The position numbers and the translations under genes were made by a program. From Lachnospiraceae bacterium AC2028 (GTDB lineage Bacteria > Bacillota > Clostridia > Lachnospirales > Lachnospiraceae), in NCBI GenBank assembly GCA_000702685.1, contig JNJD01000010.1, forward strand, positions 124,001 through 188,000: a stretch of 64,000 bases of DNA. Direction: 5' to 3'. Shown one piece after another: positions 35,286-45,079 of this stretch. The notes beneath the pieces were generated by a model. The model searched no databases. It saw nothing but the letters and a program-made list of their open reading frames with translations, and was not told the origin of the DNA. Numbering within the stretch: the first letter of the stretch is position 1; the number at the start of each line of letters is the position of its first letter.

Positions 35286-36452
35286 ATGAGCTGGAAAGAC
35301 AGAGTTTTTGTATCTGATGATATACGCTTTATCGGAGCTGACGATCCCGTGCTGGAGATCTTTGAAAGCCAGTATCCGGTGGAGGGAATCTCTTATAATT
35401 CATACATCATAATGGATGACCAGATCGCCGTTATGGATACCGTCGACAAGAGGGGCACCGATGCATTCTTTGCTAATCTCGCTGCTGAGTTAGGTGATAA
35501 GAAGCCTTCATATCTTATCATCCAGCACATGGAGCCGGATCACGCTGCGAACATCGGAAAGCTCGCCGATATGTATCCCGAGATGATGCTGGTCGGCACG
35601 ATGCAGACTTCTCAGATGCTTCCCAAATATTTCGATGCCGATTATTCATCAAGATTCCGGATCGTAAAAGAAAACGACACTCTCTGCCTCGGAAAGCATA
35701 CCCTCCGGTTCATCATGGCACCTATGGTTCACTGGCCTGAGGTCATGGTTACGTATGAGCAGAGCGAGAAGGTTCTCTTTTCCGCGGACGGATTCGGAAC
35801 GTTCGGAGCTCTGGCTAATAACGAAGAGTGGATTGCAGATGCGAGCCATTACTATTTCAATATCGTCGGAAAGTACGGCGCACAGGTACAGGCACTTCTG
35901 AAGAAGGCATCTGCGCTTGATATAAATGTCATTGCACCTCTTCACGGTCCCGTGCATAAGGATGACATTGCATTTGCGGTTTCGACATATGATACATGGA
36001 GCAGTTACAAGCCTTCGAAAGAGGGAATCTTCATGCCCTATGCTTCTATCCATGGAAATACCAAGGCTGCGGTTCTTGAGTTTGCCGCAAAACTTGAGGC
36101 TGCGGGTGAGACAGTTAAGACTATGGACCTGACGGAGGAGGATGTTTCCGAAGCGGTAGAGCAGGCTTTCCTTTATGACAGGATGATAGTGGCGGCATGC
36201 ACTTACGACGGAGAGATATTCCCTCCGATGAACGATCTTCTCCATCACCTGAAGATCAAGTATTTCCAAAGCAGGAAAGTAGGTATTATTGAGAACGGAT
36301 CGTGGGCGCCCATCGCAGGCAAGAAGATGAAGGAATACTTCGAGTCGATGAAGGATATCACTGTAGCCGAACCAATCGTAACCATCAAGGGCGTTAAGAA
36401 AGCATCGGATGAGGAAGCTTTCAATGCTTTGGCCGATGCAATGAGGAAATAA
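35286..36452 (+). CDS. Flavodiiron protein (FprA family)
   Basis: A 388-residue protein: metallo-beta-lactamase-like di-iron domain (1-245) and flavodoxin domain (250-388). Di-iron ligands visible: His81, Glu83, Asp85, His86 (HMEPDH), His149, Asp168 and His220. SADGF replaces the usual SADAF, which keeps Asp168. Flavodiiron proteins reduce O2 to water or NO to N2O in anaerobes. GGAGG (35276-35280) lies 5 bases before the ATG. It follows the Feo gene, which supplies the metal it needs. Confidence 0.95.
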   Translation: MSWKDRVFVSDDIRFIGADDPVLEIFESQYPVEGISYNSYIIMDDQIAVMDTVDKRGTDAFFANLAAELGDKKPSYLIIQHMEPDHAANIGKLADMYPEMMLVGTMQTSQMLPKYFDADYSSRFRIVKENDTLCLGKHTLRFIMAPMVHWPEVMVTYEQSEKVLFSADGFGTFGALANNEEWIADASHYYFNIVGKYGAQVQALLKKASALDINVIAPLHGPVHKDDIAFAVSTYDTWSSYKPSKEGIFMPYASIHGNTKAAVLEFAAKLEAAGETVKTMDLTEEDVSEAVEQAFLYDRMIVAACTYDGEIFPPMNDLLHHLKIKYFQSRKVGIIENGSWAPIAGKKMKEYFESMKDITVAEPIVTIKGVKKASDEEAFNALADAMRK

Positions 36453-36492
36453 AAGAAAACCGGTCAAATGATTATTCAGGGGAGAGATGATC

Positions 36493-39435
36493 ATGCTTGA
36501 TTTTCTTATGAGACACCAGACGGATGTAATGCTTGCGCTGAGCAGCATCTGTGCCATGACGACTTTCTTTGTCTTTTTGTCAGGTTCATTGGCAAAAGGC
36601 AGGAAGATCGCGCTTATGATAATGGAACTGGGCGGCATGATCCTGCTCATATTCGAGATGTTTTCATACATCTACAGAGGGGATATGAGCGAGCTTGGCT
36701 ATTGGATGGTGCGCATCGGCAATTTCATGACCTTTGCGATGATGCCGGTTCTCATGGCCGGATTTTCATACTATCTTTATGATCTTCTGAAGAACGATGT
36801 CGGATTAAAAAAGCCTCCCAGACGTCTGAGATCGATCTATGTTCTTGTCATCATAAGTGAGATCCTTATAGTCGGAAACATCTTCGGCAAGTATTATTAT
36901 GTGATCGATGAGCAGAACACTTATCATCGTTCATGGGCTTTCATGATCTGTTATGTCATTCCGCTGGTTGTTCTTGTAATTCTTCTGACTGTGATCTGTC
37001 AGTATTATAAGCAGATCAACAAGGATATCAGGATCTCGCTCCTTCTGTTCACGATTGCTCCCTTTGTAGGCTCATTCATACAATTCTTTATATACGGGCT
37101 TTCCATAACCGACATATTCATTGTCGGTACATGCGTAATGCTCTATGTGTTCGTGCTGATCGATCTTAATCACGCTAAAGCGGCAAAAGAGAAAACGGAG
37201 CAGAAGAACAGGGAGCAGATGGAGATCATTTCCACCATCGCTAACATCTACAATTCGATGTATGAGCTCGACCTTGAAAAGAGTACTTGTCGAGAGATAC
37301 GTGCAGGTTATTTATCCGCTGATGAGATAATCGAGAATGACCGGATGGATCTTCAGCAGATAGTTAATGCCATGATCGATAAGACAATAGATGCATCCTG
37401 TGTGGATGAAGATCTTTTGGAGGCAATGGATCTGAGCACCATCAATGACAGGATGCGTGATACGGATATCTGGACAAGGGAGCTAATGAGTCCGGAAAAG
37501 AAATGGAGACGTGGACGTATCATCGTATCAAAAAGAGATGATGACGGAAAGATCGCACGTATTCTGTGGGTTTCGGAGGATATAGACAAGGAGAGAAGAG
37601 AGAGAGAAAGGCTTAAGGATGAATCCGAGCGCGCGGTTGCCGCAAGTGAGGCAAAATCTGCATTCCTTTCAAATATGTCCCACGAGATACGTACGCCGAT
37701 CAATGCCGTGCTCGGTATGAATGAGATGATACTGAGGGAATGTGAGGATGAGAATATCCTGACATATGCGGGGAGTATCAGGACTGCGGGAACCACCCTG
37801 CTGGGACTGATCAATGATATACTTGATTTCTCCAAGATTGAAGCCGGCAAGATGGAGATAATCCCTGTCGAATACGAGCTTTCATCGGTAATCAACGATC
37901 TTGTCAATATGATCCGGACAAAAGCGGATGACAAGGGACTTGCGCTGAAGCTCGATATAGATAAGGATATACCGAATAATCTGTTTGGTGATGAAGTAAG
38001 GATCAAGCAGGTCATTACAAATATACTTACAAATGCGGTTAAATATACCGAAAAGGGAAGCGTGACTTTTGCGGTAAGCTTTGACAAGTCCGGAGCGGGT
38101 AATGAAATGATCGGATTGAAGGTTTCGGTCAAAGACACCGGAATCGGTATTAAAGAAGAGGATATGGGCAAGCTGTTCTCGAAGTTTGACCGTATCGAAG
38201 AAGAGCGCAACCGCAGTATCGAAGGCACCGGCCTTGGAATGAGCATAACCCGGAGGCTTTTGGAAATGATGGGTTCATCCCTTGAAGTGGACAGTATCTA
38301 CGGAGAGGGTTCGGATTTTAGATTTGTCATCAAACAGAAAGTTGTCAAATGGGATCCCATCGGAGATTACGAAGCTTCATACAGGGCATCTCTGTCCGCC
38401 CGTGTAAAATACAGGGAAAAGTTTACGGCACCCGAAGCGGATATTCTTGTTGTTGATGACACCGCTACCAATCTTGATGTATTCAAGAATCTCCTTAAGC
38501 GGACCAAGGTGCGGATCGATACCGCATCAAGCGGTGAAGAATGCCTGAAGCTGTCCGAGGCAAAGAAGTATGATATTGTGTTCCTGGATCATATGATGCC
38601 TGATAAAGACGGAATACAGACATTGCATGAAATGCGGGATATGACGGATAATCCCAACAGGAGTACAGCTGCGGTATGCCTTACCGCAAACGCCATAAGC
38701 GGTGCAAGGGAAAAGTATCTTTCGGAGGGCTTTGACGATTATCTGACCAAGCCCATTGATGCGGACAAGCTTGAGGAAATGCTCATTAGATATCTTCCCG
38801 AGGAAAAGGTCGTTTTATCCGAAAGTGAAGATGAACCCGGTGAAGAGGAAAAAACCCTTCCGGAATGGCTTCTGAAATGCGAGGGGATCGATGCCGGGGA
38901 AGGAGTTAAAAACTGCGGCGGATCCGAAGAATATTTATCTGTTCTTGACCGTTTTTATTCAACTATCGGCGATAAAGCGGATGAGATAGAGACATATTAC
39001 GATAATAATGATATAAAGAATTATACGATCAAAGTTCATGCGCTCAAATCATCCGCAAGGATAATCGGAGCCATGGACCTTTCCGAAAAAGCAAGATTGC
39101 TTGAGGAAGCCGGAAACGGTAATGATATTGAATATATAAAAGAAAACACAGCGGAATTACTGAGCTCGTATCGTTCTTATGAAAAAATACTTTCCGCGGT
39201 CTCGGAGAAATCCGAAGACCTTCCGGATATACCCGGGGAGGTGCTGGCCGATGCTTACGGAGGACTGTCGGAATTCGTGCAGATGCAGGATTATGAACTT
39301 GCCTGCATGGTAATGGGTTCGGTTAAAGAATACAGACTTCCTGAAGCCGACGAAGAACGTTTTAAGCGTATCGGTTCAAAACTTGCACGGATGGACTGGA
39401 ACGGAATAAAGGATATACTTAAAGAAGTTGAATAA
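36493..39435 (+). CDS. Hybrid histidine kinase (7TM-PAS-HK-REC-HPt)
   Basis: About 980 residues, numbered from the ATG at 36487. Seven membrane segments (about 12-225), a PAS-like region (240-365), HisKA with His399 (NMSHEIRTP), HATPase with LTNAVKYT and GTGLGMSI, REC with Asp in FLDHMMPDKDG (about residue 702), and HPt with KVHALKSSARI (about 854). ATG 36487 is only 2 bases after GGGGAG, so ATG 36493, 8 bases away, is the better start. Same domain order as the 27788 kinase; the HPt sequences are alike. Confidence 0.88.
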   Translation: MLDFLMRHQTDVMLALSSICAMTTFFVFLSGSLAKGRKIALMIMELGGMILLIFEMFSYIYRGDMSELGYWMVRIGNFMTFAMMPVLMAGFSYYLYDLLKNDVGLKKPPRRLRSIYVLVIISEILIVGNIFGKYYYVIDEQNTYHRSWAFMICYVIPLVVLVILLTVICQYYKQINKDIRISLLLFTIAPFVGSFIQFFIYGLSITDIFIVGTCVMLYVFVLIDLNHAKAAKEKTEQKNREQMEIISTIANIYNSMYELDLEKSTCREIRAGYLSADEIIENDRMDLQQIVNAMIDKTIDASCVDEDLLEAMDLSTINDRMRDTDIWTRELMSPEKKWRRGRIIVSKRDDDGKIARILWVSEDIDKERRERERLKDESERAVAASEAKSAFLSNMSHEIRTPINAVLGMNEMILRECEDENILTYAGSIRTAGTTLLGLINDILDFSKIEAGKMEIIPVEYELSSVINDLVNMIRTKADDKGLALKLDIDKDIPNNLFGDEVRIKQVITNILTNAVKYTEKGSVTFAVSFDKSGAGNEMIGLKVSVKDTGIGIKEEDMGKLFSKFDRIEEERNRSIEGTGLGMSITRRLLEMMGSSLEVDSIYGEGSDFRFVIKQKVVKWDPIGDYEASYRASLSARVKYREKFTAPEADILVVDDTATNLDVFKNLLKRTKVRIDTASSGEECLKLSEAKKYDIVFLDHMMPDKDGIQTLHEMRDMTDNPNRSTAAVCLTANAISGAREKYLSEGFDDYLTKPIDADKLEEMLIRYLPEEKVVLSESEDEPGEEEKTLPEWLLKCEGIDAGEGVKNCGGSEEYLSVLDRFYSTIGDKADEIETYYDNNDIKNYTIKVHALKSSARIIGAMDLSEKARLLEEAGNGNDIEYIKENTAELLSSYRSYEKILSAVSEKSEDLPDIPGEVLADAYGGLSEFVQMQDYELACMVMGSVKEYRLPEADEERFKRIGSKLARMDWNGIKDILKEVE

Positions 39436-39454
39436 AACATGGGAGGGGAAGATC

Positions 39455-40216
39455 ATGTTTCGCAAGTTGCTGATCGTAGCTTCGACTGAGGGCTTCATCG
39501 TAAAAGGAATTGAAACCAAGCTCAAAAACATAGGGATTGAATCCGTTTATTCATCACCCAGAACGAACGATCTGGATGGAAGACTCAGCGGAACGGATCT
39601 TGTGATACTGTACACGGATGATAAAGTGGAGCAATATGCGACCGGTCTTGTGTATATTAAGGACAGGTGCGCCGAGCTCGATGAACAGGTCATAGTCATA
39701 GGAAGCAAACTGGAATTTGAAGCCGTTGGCGGATTCATTCCTGACAACTGTATATTTAAATTCTATGAAAGACCGCTTGATATGGAGACGCTGCTGACCG
39801 ATATTGAGAAGTATCTCGAAAACGAATCGCAGTATGCAAGGCGGAAAAGCATCCTGATAGTGGATGATGATGTGTCCTTTATGAGCATGGTAATGGACTG
39901 GCTTAAGGACAAATACCGTGTCTTTACCGTAAATTCCGGTATGCAGGCGATAACGTGGCTTGCCAAAAACAACGCAGACCTTATACTTCTTGACTATGAG
40001 ATGCCTGTGACAAGCGGCCCCCAGGTCCTTCAGATGCTCAGGTCCGATGTCGAAACGGCCGATCTGCCGGTAATGTTCCTGACAGGCAAAAGTGACAAGG
40101 AAAGCATTATGAATGTGCTTGCTCTTAAGCCTGCGGGGTATCAGCTCAAATCCAACAGTAAGGACCAGCTGCTTTTGAATATCGAAGCATTTTTTCTCTC
40201 ACAGAAAAAGGTATAA
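39455..40216 (+). CDS. Response regulator, pseudo-receiver plus receiver
   Basis: A 253-residue protein from ATG 39455 (GGAGGGG at 39442-39448). The N-terminal 120 residues have the receiver fold pattern but lack the phospho-acceptor; the second half is a receiver with DDD (137-139), Asp180 (LLDYEMP) and FLTGKSD. No DNA-binding or enzymatic output domain follows, so it is a stand-alone receiver or shuttle. It is the last gene of the signalling block and likely phosphoryl partner of the HPt-bearing kinases (inference). Confidence 0.82.
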   Translation: MFRKLLIVASTEGFIVKGIETKLKNIGIESVYSSPRTNDLDGRLSGTDLVILYTDDKVEQYATGLVYIKDRCAELDEQVIVIGSKLEFEAVGGFIPDNCIFKFYERPLDMETLLTDIEKYLENESQYARRKSILIVDDDVSFMSMVMDWLKDKYRVFTVNSGMQAITWLAKNNADLILLDYEMPVTSGPQVLQMLRSDVETADLPVMFLTGKSDKESIMNVLALKPAGYQLKSNSKDQLLLNIEAFFLSQKKV

Positions 40217-40264
40217 TGTCTGACCGCCCGTTTTATGTAACAGCTTTTTGAGGATTTTGATCTT

Positions 40265-42235
40265 ATGGATTTTAAATTACACAGTGAATATCAGCCTACA
40301 GGTGACCAGCCTCAGGCGATAAAGGAACTTGTCGACGGCTTTAAAGCCGGAAATCAGTTTGAGACGCTGCTCGGTGCGACGGGCTCCGGTAAGACATTCA
40401 CTATGGCAAATGTCATCGCCGCGCTCAACAAGCCGACGCTGATCATTTCACATAATAAGACACTTGCAGGACAGCTCTACGGCGAGATGAAAGAATTCTT
40501 TCCCGAAAACGCCGTTGAGTTTTTTGTTTCCTATTACGATTATTATCAGCCCGAGGCATATGTTCCGCAGTCGGATACATACATCGCCAAGGATTCATCC
40601 ATCAATGATGAAATAGATAAGCTCCGTCTTTCCGCGACCGCATCCTTAGCCGAGCGCAGGGATGTCATTGTTGTTGCGTCCGTTTCCTGCATCTACGGTC
40701 TGGGCTCTCCCGATGAATATAAGGGCATGATCCTTTCACTTCGCCCGGGGCAGCAGATCGACCGCGATGAAGTTGCCAAGTCCCTGATCGCTATGCAGTA
40801 TGAAAGGAACGATCTGGAAAAGAAACCCGGTCTTTTCAGGATAAACGGCGACATTCTCGAATATTATCCCGCTCAGGGCGGTGATTATCTTGTGCGCATC
40901 GAGTGGTTTGGTGATGAGATAGAAAGGATCCTTGAAGTGGATCCGCTGAATTCAAAACCGATCGCATCTCTCGAGCACATCGCCGTATTCCCCGCATCGC
41001 ATTATGTTGTAAGCCGTGATGCTCTTATGAAGGGATGTGATGCGATAGAGGAAGAACTCGAAGAGCGCATTAAATATTTTAAGGGTGAAGACAGGCTGAT
41101 AGAAGCGCAGCGTATTTCCGAAAGAACGAATTTTGATATCGAGATGCTGAGGGAAACCGGCATCTGCTCCGGTATCGAGAATTATTCGAGGCATCTGAAC
41201 GCACTTCCCGCAGGCGCTCCGCCTCTTACGCTGATGGATTTCTTCCCCGATGATTTCCTGATCATAATCGATGAGTCCCATATGACCATCCCCCAGATCA
41301 GGGCTATGTATGCGGGCGACAGATCAAGAAAGACAACTCTTGTGGATTATGGTTTCAGACTTCCTTCCGCGCTTGATAACAGGCCGCTGAATTTCGAGGA
41401 GTTCGAATCTCACATAGATCAGATGCTTTTTGTGTCCGCAACTCCCTCCGAGTATGAGGAACAGCATGAACTCTTAAGGGCGCAGCAGGTCATCCGTCCC
41501 ACAGGACTTCTCGATCCGAAGGTCGAAGTGCGCCCCGTTGAAGGTCAGATCGATGATCTTATTTCCGAGATAAAAAAAGAGACCGCAAAGAAACACAAAG
41601 TCCTCGTGACCACACTTACCAAAAAGATGGCGGAGGATCTTACGGATTATCTCAAGGATGCGGATATCCGCGTCAGATATATGCACTCCGATATCAAGGC
41701 ACTTGAAAGGACCAAGATCATCCGTGATATGAGAACGGATGTGTTCGACGTTCTTGTCGGAATAAACCTGCTCCGTGAAGGTCTCGATATTCCGGAGATA
41801 AGTCTTGTTGCGATAATAGATGCGGACAAGGAAGGCTTCCTTCGTTCCGAGACATCGCTTATCCAGACGATCGGAAGAGCGGCGAGAAATTCCGAGGGCC
41901 ATGTCATAATGTATGCCGATACGATAACACGCTCCATGCAGGCTGCGATGGATGAGACTGCAAGGCGCCGTGAGATACAGGAAAGCTACAACAAAGAGCA
42001 CGGCATCACTCCCAAGACCATCGAAAAGGCTGTCCGTGACCTTATCAGCATCACGAAAAAAGTCGATCCCGATGAAGTCAAGTGGAAGAAGGATCCCGAA
42101 TCGATGTCCGCGAAGGAACTGCGCGAACTTATCGCGCAGACCGAAAGCGCTATGCGCAAAGCCGCAGCGGACCTGGATTTCGAAAAGGCTGCGATGCTGC
42201 GTGACGAACTCTTTGAGCTTAAGAGCATGAAGTAA
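40265..42235 (+). CDS. uvrB: Excinuclease ABC subunit B
   Basis: A 656-residue UvrB of full length: Walker A GATGSGKT (37-44), the beta-hairpin region [17 protein letters not shown] (about 93-109) that clamps DNA, helicase motif IIDESH, GLDIPE, and QTIGRAARN, and a C-terminal UVR motif (about 616-650) that contacts UvrC. It verifies DNA damage after loading by UvrA. The gene lies 2.8 kb from uvrA, with two envelope genes between. Confidence 0.97.
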   Translation: MDFKLHSEYQPTGDQPQAIKELVDGFKAGNQFETLLGATGSGKTFTMANVIAALNKPTLIISHNKTLAGQLYGEMKEFFPENAVEFFVSYYDYYQPEAYVPQSDTYIAKDSSINDEIDKLRLSATASLAERRDVIVVASVSCIYGLGSPDEYKGMILSLRPGQQIDRDEVAKSLIAMQYERNDLEKKPGLFRINGDILEYYPAQGGDYLVRIEWFGDEIERILEVDPLNSKPIASLEHIAVFPASHYVVSRDALMKGCDAIEEELEERIKYFKGEDRLIEAQRISERTNFDIEMLRETGICSGIENYSRHLNALPAGAPPLTLMDFFPDDFLIIIDESHMTIPQIRAMYAGDRSRKTTLVDYGFRLPSALDNRPLNFEEFESHIDQMLFVSATPSEYEEQHELLRAQQVIRPTGLLDPKVEVRPVEGQIDDLISEIKKETAKKHKVLVTTLTKKMAEDLTDYLKDADIRVRYMHSDIKALERTKIIRDMRTDVFDVLVGINLLREGLDIPEISLVAIIDADKEGFLRSETSLIQTIGRAARNSEGHVIMYADTITRSMQAAMDETARRREIQESYNKEHGITPKTIEKAVRDLISITKKVDPDEVKWKKDPESMSAKELRELIAQTESAMRKAAADLDFEKAAMLRDELFELKSMK

Positions 42236-42248
42236 AGACTTTGATCCG

Positions 42249-43865
42249 ATGAAAAACGCTAAGGTCAAAATTTCAAGAGAATCCCTGATAATAGGAATGA
42301 TACTCCTTCTGGGAGCATTCATTCCCGTTTTTCTGATGAGTAAATGTTCCCCTCTTTATCCCTTCAATGACTGGTATGACATAAACCAGTATTTTTCGGT
42401 GGGCAAGGGAATCCTTTACGGCAAGGTTCCGTATCGTGATCTTATGGATCAGAAGGGTCCTTTTCTCTATTTACTCGGTTCGATTGCTTATCTGATCGAC
42501 AGGACCGGTTTCTTCGGATGGTTCGTTCTTGAGGTTCTGGATCTTTTTGTTTTTTCTGTTTTTTCGTATAAGACGCTCCGTCTGTTTTATCCGGATGCAA
42601 AGAGTGTCATCTTCGTTATGCCCTTTGTCTGCTGCCTTACCGCATTGTCGAGCGGTTTTCAGCACGGCGGAAGTGCGGAGGAACTGTCTCTCTGGATCTT
42701 TGGGGTTGCGCTGTACGGCATGATGAAGATGCTTAAGGATAATGCCGGAACGAAGCCGGGTATTGTTCTTATTAACGGCATTCTCTTCGGGATATTGTTC
42801 TGGACAAAATTTACAATGACGGGAATTTACATCATATGGGTCATCTGGCTCTGCTTCTTTGTAAAGGGAAGGAAGATCAGGGACATCATTATGTTCCCTC
42901 TCGGATTCATCTGTTCGACTCTTCCCTGGATCATTTATTTCGGATTGAATCATTCGATCCGCATCTGGCTTGATTCGTATATCTTCGATAACGTATTCGG
43001 TTACGGCAAGGTGGGATCGAAATCTTTCGCTCAGCTGCTTGCGGCGATAATCGGATGCCTCGGAAAATTTCTGCTCAGACGCACAAATCTTCCGATACTT
43101 CTTCTCTTATGCCTGGTGATCGTATTCTGCCTTATCCCGAATAAAAAGACCGGCTTAAGTATTTCGATGCGAGTCTGCATCATCCTTATGATGGTAATGA
43201 CTACGCTCGGTGTTTATGCGGGCGGATTCGATTACGGATACTACGGACTTGTACTGGTTTCATATATGCCTCTCGGATTCCTTCCGATGATAGGAGCCGC
43301 AGAGCTGATGATGTATAAAATCTCCGGGCGAAAAAGTGTGGATTCATCCGAAAGCAATGATGTTGAAAGTGATGCAAAGCCTTTAGAAAGCAAGACCAAG
43401 CCTGTTGAAAATATAATTCTTTTTGCAGTGGCTGCGCTTGCGTATCTCACCTGTGTGATCTTTTCTTTTAAGCACAGCGATAATACTTATATGATCGGCA
43501 CTCCGAAGGAGACTCTTCCCCAGTATGTTTTCGCGGATATCATAAACAGCGCTCCCGAAGATGAGAGGGTACTCCTTAATTACGGCTTCCTCGATGCGGG
43601 AGTTTATACGGTGCTGGACCAGGTGCCGCAGATGCAGTATTTTGTTTCGGTGAACAGTGATTACGATAATGTGCTTAAGATACAGAGTTCATATGTGCGC
43701 GACGGCATTCCGGATTTTGTGCTTACGTTTTATCCGGTCGACGGAAGCGAGGAAGAGATAAGTGATGTGGAAGTTTTAAAAGATGATTATCACGTAGTGA
43801 AATACGTTTACTATTACATAGAAGGCGGATACAGAACTTACGTATTATGGGAAAAGAACCGGTGA
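42249..43865 (+). CDS. GT-C family glycosyltransferase-like membrane protein
   Basis: A 538-residue protein with about eleven membrane segments. The first extracytoplasmic loop carries GKVPYRDLMDQKGPF, the pattern of ArnT/PMT-type (GT39/GT83) enzymes that transfer sugars from polyprenyl phosphate, where the Asp acts in catalysis. The C-terminal 120 residues are extracytoplasmic. It starts 13 bases after uvrB and ends in a shared terminator with the - strand acyltransferase. Target glycan is unknown. Confidence 0.72.
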   Translation: MKNAKVKISRESLIIGMILLLGAFIPVFLMSKCSPLYPFNDWYDINQYFSVGKGILYGKVPYRDLMDQKGPFLYLLGSIAYLIDRTGFFGWFVLEVLDLFVFSVFSYKTLRLFYPDAKSVIFVMPFVCCLTALSSGFQHGGSAEELSLWIFGVALYGMMKMLKDNAGTKPGIVLINGILFGILFWTKFTMTGIYIIWVIWLCFFVKGRKIRDIIMFPLGFICSTLPWIIYFGLNHSIRIWLDSYIFDNVFGYGKVGSKSFAQLLAAIIGCLGKFLLRRTNLPILLLLCLVIVFCLIPNKKTGLSISMRVCIILMMVMTTLGVYAGGFDYGYYGLVLVSYMPLGFLPMIGAAELMMYKISGRKSVDSSESNDVESDAKPLESKTKPVENIILFAVAALAYLTCVIFSFKHSDNTYMIGTPKETLPQYVFADIINSAPEDERVLLNYGFLDAGVYTVLDQVPQMQYFVSVNSDYDNVLKIQSSYVRDGIPDFVLTFYPVDGSEEEISDVEVLKDDYHVVKYVYYYIEGGYRTYVLWEKNR

Positions 43866-43886
43866 TCAGATGCCGGTTCTTTTTTT
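43852..43886. terminator. Bidirectional terminator between convergent genes
   Basis: An 11-bp stem (43852-43862 with 43873-43883) whose flanks are A-rich and T-rich, so it can end both transcripts. Its loop contains TGATCA (43863-43868), in which the two stop codons lie back to back. Confidence 0.85.
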
Positions 43887-44924
43887 CAGAAATGCTGTAA
43901 GAGGTTTGTCGATGAAGCGGTATATGATGCTTCCGATGATGAACATAACCGCAACGAAGGCAAATGCAACGATGTAACTGCTCCGGTCTATCTGCGGGAT
44001 GAAGTGCAAGAGAATTCCGAATAAAAGCAGAATCGGTCCGTGCCAGACATATACATCGTAAGTGATGCTTCCGAGTTTTTCCAATATCTTTGCATTAAGC
44101 ATGCTTCGGAGCTTTCCGAAATAAAACAGCACGAACAATCCGGGATAAACGATGAAATACAAAAGCAGTCCCTTCATCGGAATGTTCAGAGACGACAGGT
44201 GAAGTGCCAGTGCGCCCGCGGTCAGAAGCCATAAAGCGGGTTCCCATATTTTTCCGAACTTCTTTAAGAGATCTTCGTTCAGCGATTCGGACATTATGCA
44301 TCCGAGGAAGAACATGCAATAGCCTCTTCCCGTGAATACCGTAAGAAACGGAAGGTCGGTCTTTGTGATCTTGAGCACAAGCCCGAGTACGATCATCAGG
44401 GCAAAAGGAATGAAAGGCGGGAGCTTGGTCTTTTTGCAGAGCTTCACCATGAAAAAGTAAAGCAGGTGGCAGAGCAGCAGTACGCTTACAAACCACGTGG
44501 CTCCGTTGATCCAGGGATTTTCGAATATGCCGATCCCGTGAAGGCAGAGTGCAGTGATCACGGAACCGAACGCATCCACGGTGTAAGCGGATGCTCCTTC
44601 AAGCGAATTGAGGAAAAATGCTAAAAGCTCGAATGCCGGAACGCTCAGTGCGACCTGCGGAATGAGACGGATCATCCTGGGAATATAAAAATCCCCGAAT
44701 TTCATCTCGCTGCATTTTTTCACAGACACTTCGAAAAAACCTGCGGAAATGAAAAAGAATTCGACCATAGTGCTGAAGTCGAAGCGTCCGCCCGCGAAGT
44801 TCAGCCCGCCGGTCTTGAAATAGCCTCCGAATATCTGATAGTGATAAAGCACGATCAGACAGCTTGCGATGATGCGCAGGAAGTCTATGCTGTATATTCT
44901 GTTGGTTTTCTTTTCAGCTGACAT
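43866..44924 (-). CDS. Acyltransferase family 3 membrane protein
   Basis: A 352-residue acyltransferase-3 protein with about ten membrane segments; seen: LYHYQIFGGYF near the N-terminus and VEFFFISAGFF, as in OafA-like O-acetyltransferases. It is the only - strand gene in the window and lies between uvrB and uvrA with a GT-C gene, which suggests the pair was inserted as an envelope-modification unit (inference). It is related to but different from the copy at 17529. Confidence 0.86.
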   Translation of the reverse strand: MSAEKKTNRIYSIDFLRIIASCLIVLYHYQIFGGYFKTGGLNFAGGRFDFSTMVEFFFISAGFFEVSVKKCSEMKFGDFYIPRMIRLIPQVALSVPAFELLAFFLNSLEGASAYTVDAFGSVITALCLHGIGIFENPWINGATWFVSVLLLCHLLYFFMVKLCKKTKLPPFIPFALMIVLGLVLKITKTDLPFLTVFTGRGYCMFFLGCIMSESLNEDLLKKFGKIWEPALWLLTAGALALHLSSLNIPMKGLLLYFIVYPGLFVLFYFGKLRSMLNAKILEKLGSITYDVYVWHGPILLLFGILLHFIPQIDRSSYIVAFAFVAVMFIIGSIIYRFIDKPLTAFLKKRTGI

Positions 44925-44977
44925 GATTGCCTTTCTGTACCGCTATCTATTCTATCATAAGGCCCCGATATCACATA

Positions 44978-44991
44978 CAAACAAATGTTCG
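44978..44991 (+). promoter_or_regulatory. SOS box (LexA site) upstream of uvrA
   Basis: CAAACAAATGTTCG matches 13 of 14 positions of the Firmicute LexA consensus CGAACRNRYGTTYG. It lies 9 bases before the -35 of the uvrA promoter candidate, between uvrA and the divergent acyltransferase. Confidence 0.7.
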
Positions 44992-45000
44992 AAAAACCTA

Positions 45001-45029
45001 TGGACAATCCCCCTTGAAAATGTTACACT
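45001..45029 (+). promoter_or_regulatory. Promoter of uvrA
   Basis: TGGACA (45001-45006), 17-base spacer, and TACACT (45024-45029) with a TG one base before it. The ATG is 51 bases downstream. Confidence 0.55.
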
Positions 45030-45079
45030 TTTACCGTTGAAAAAGAGAACGCACAAGGCATTTAAGGCAGATCACCGAT

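Noticed and set aside
35252-35286. A metal or redox operator between feoB and the flavodiiron gene
   Set aside because: The 33 bases hold a ribosome binding site but no convincing palindrome.
35649-36671. A 340-codon open frame on the - strand
   Set aside because: It lies antisense to the flavodiiron gene and the start of the next kinase, has no ribosome binding site or family motif, and its codon pattern mirrors the + strand genes.
37353-38246. A 297-codon - strand open frame, Ser/Ile-rich
   Set aside because: It is antisense to the HisKA/HATPase region; the serine-rich composition comes from reading the kinase codons in reverse.
41474-42322. A 282-codon - strand open frame
   Set aside because: It covers the end of uvrB and start of the next gene in antisense, with no recognisable motif.
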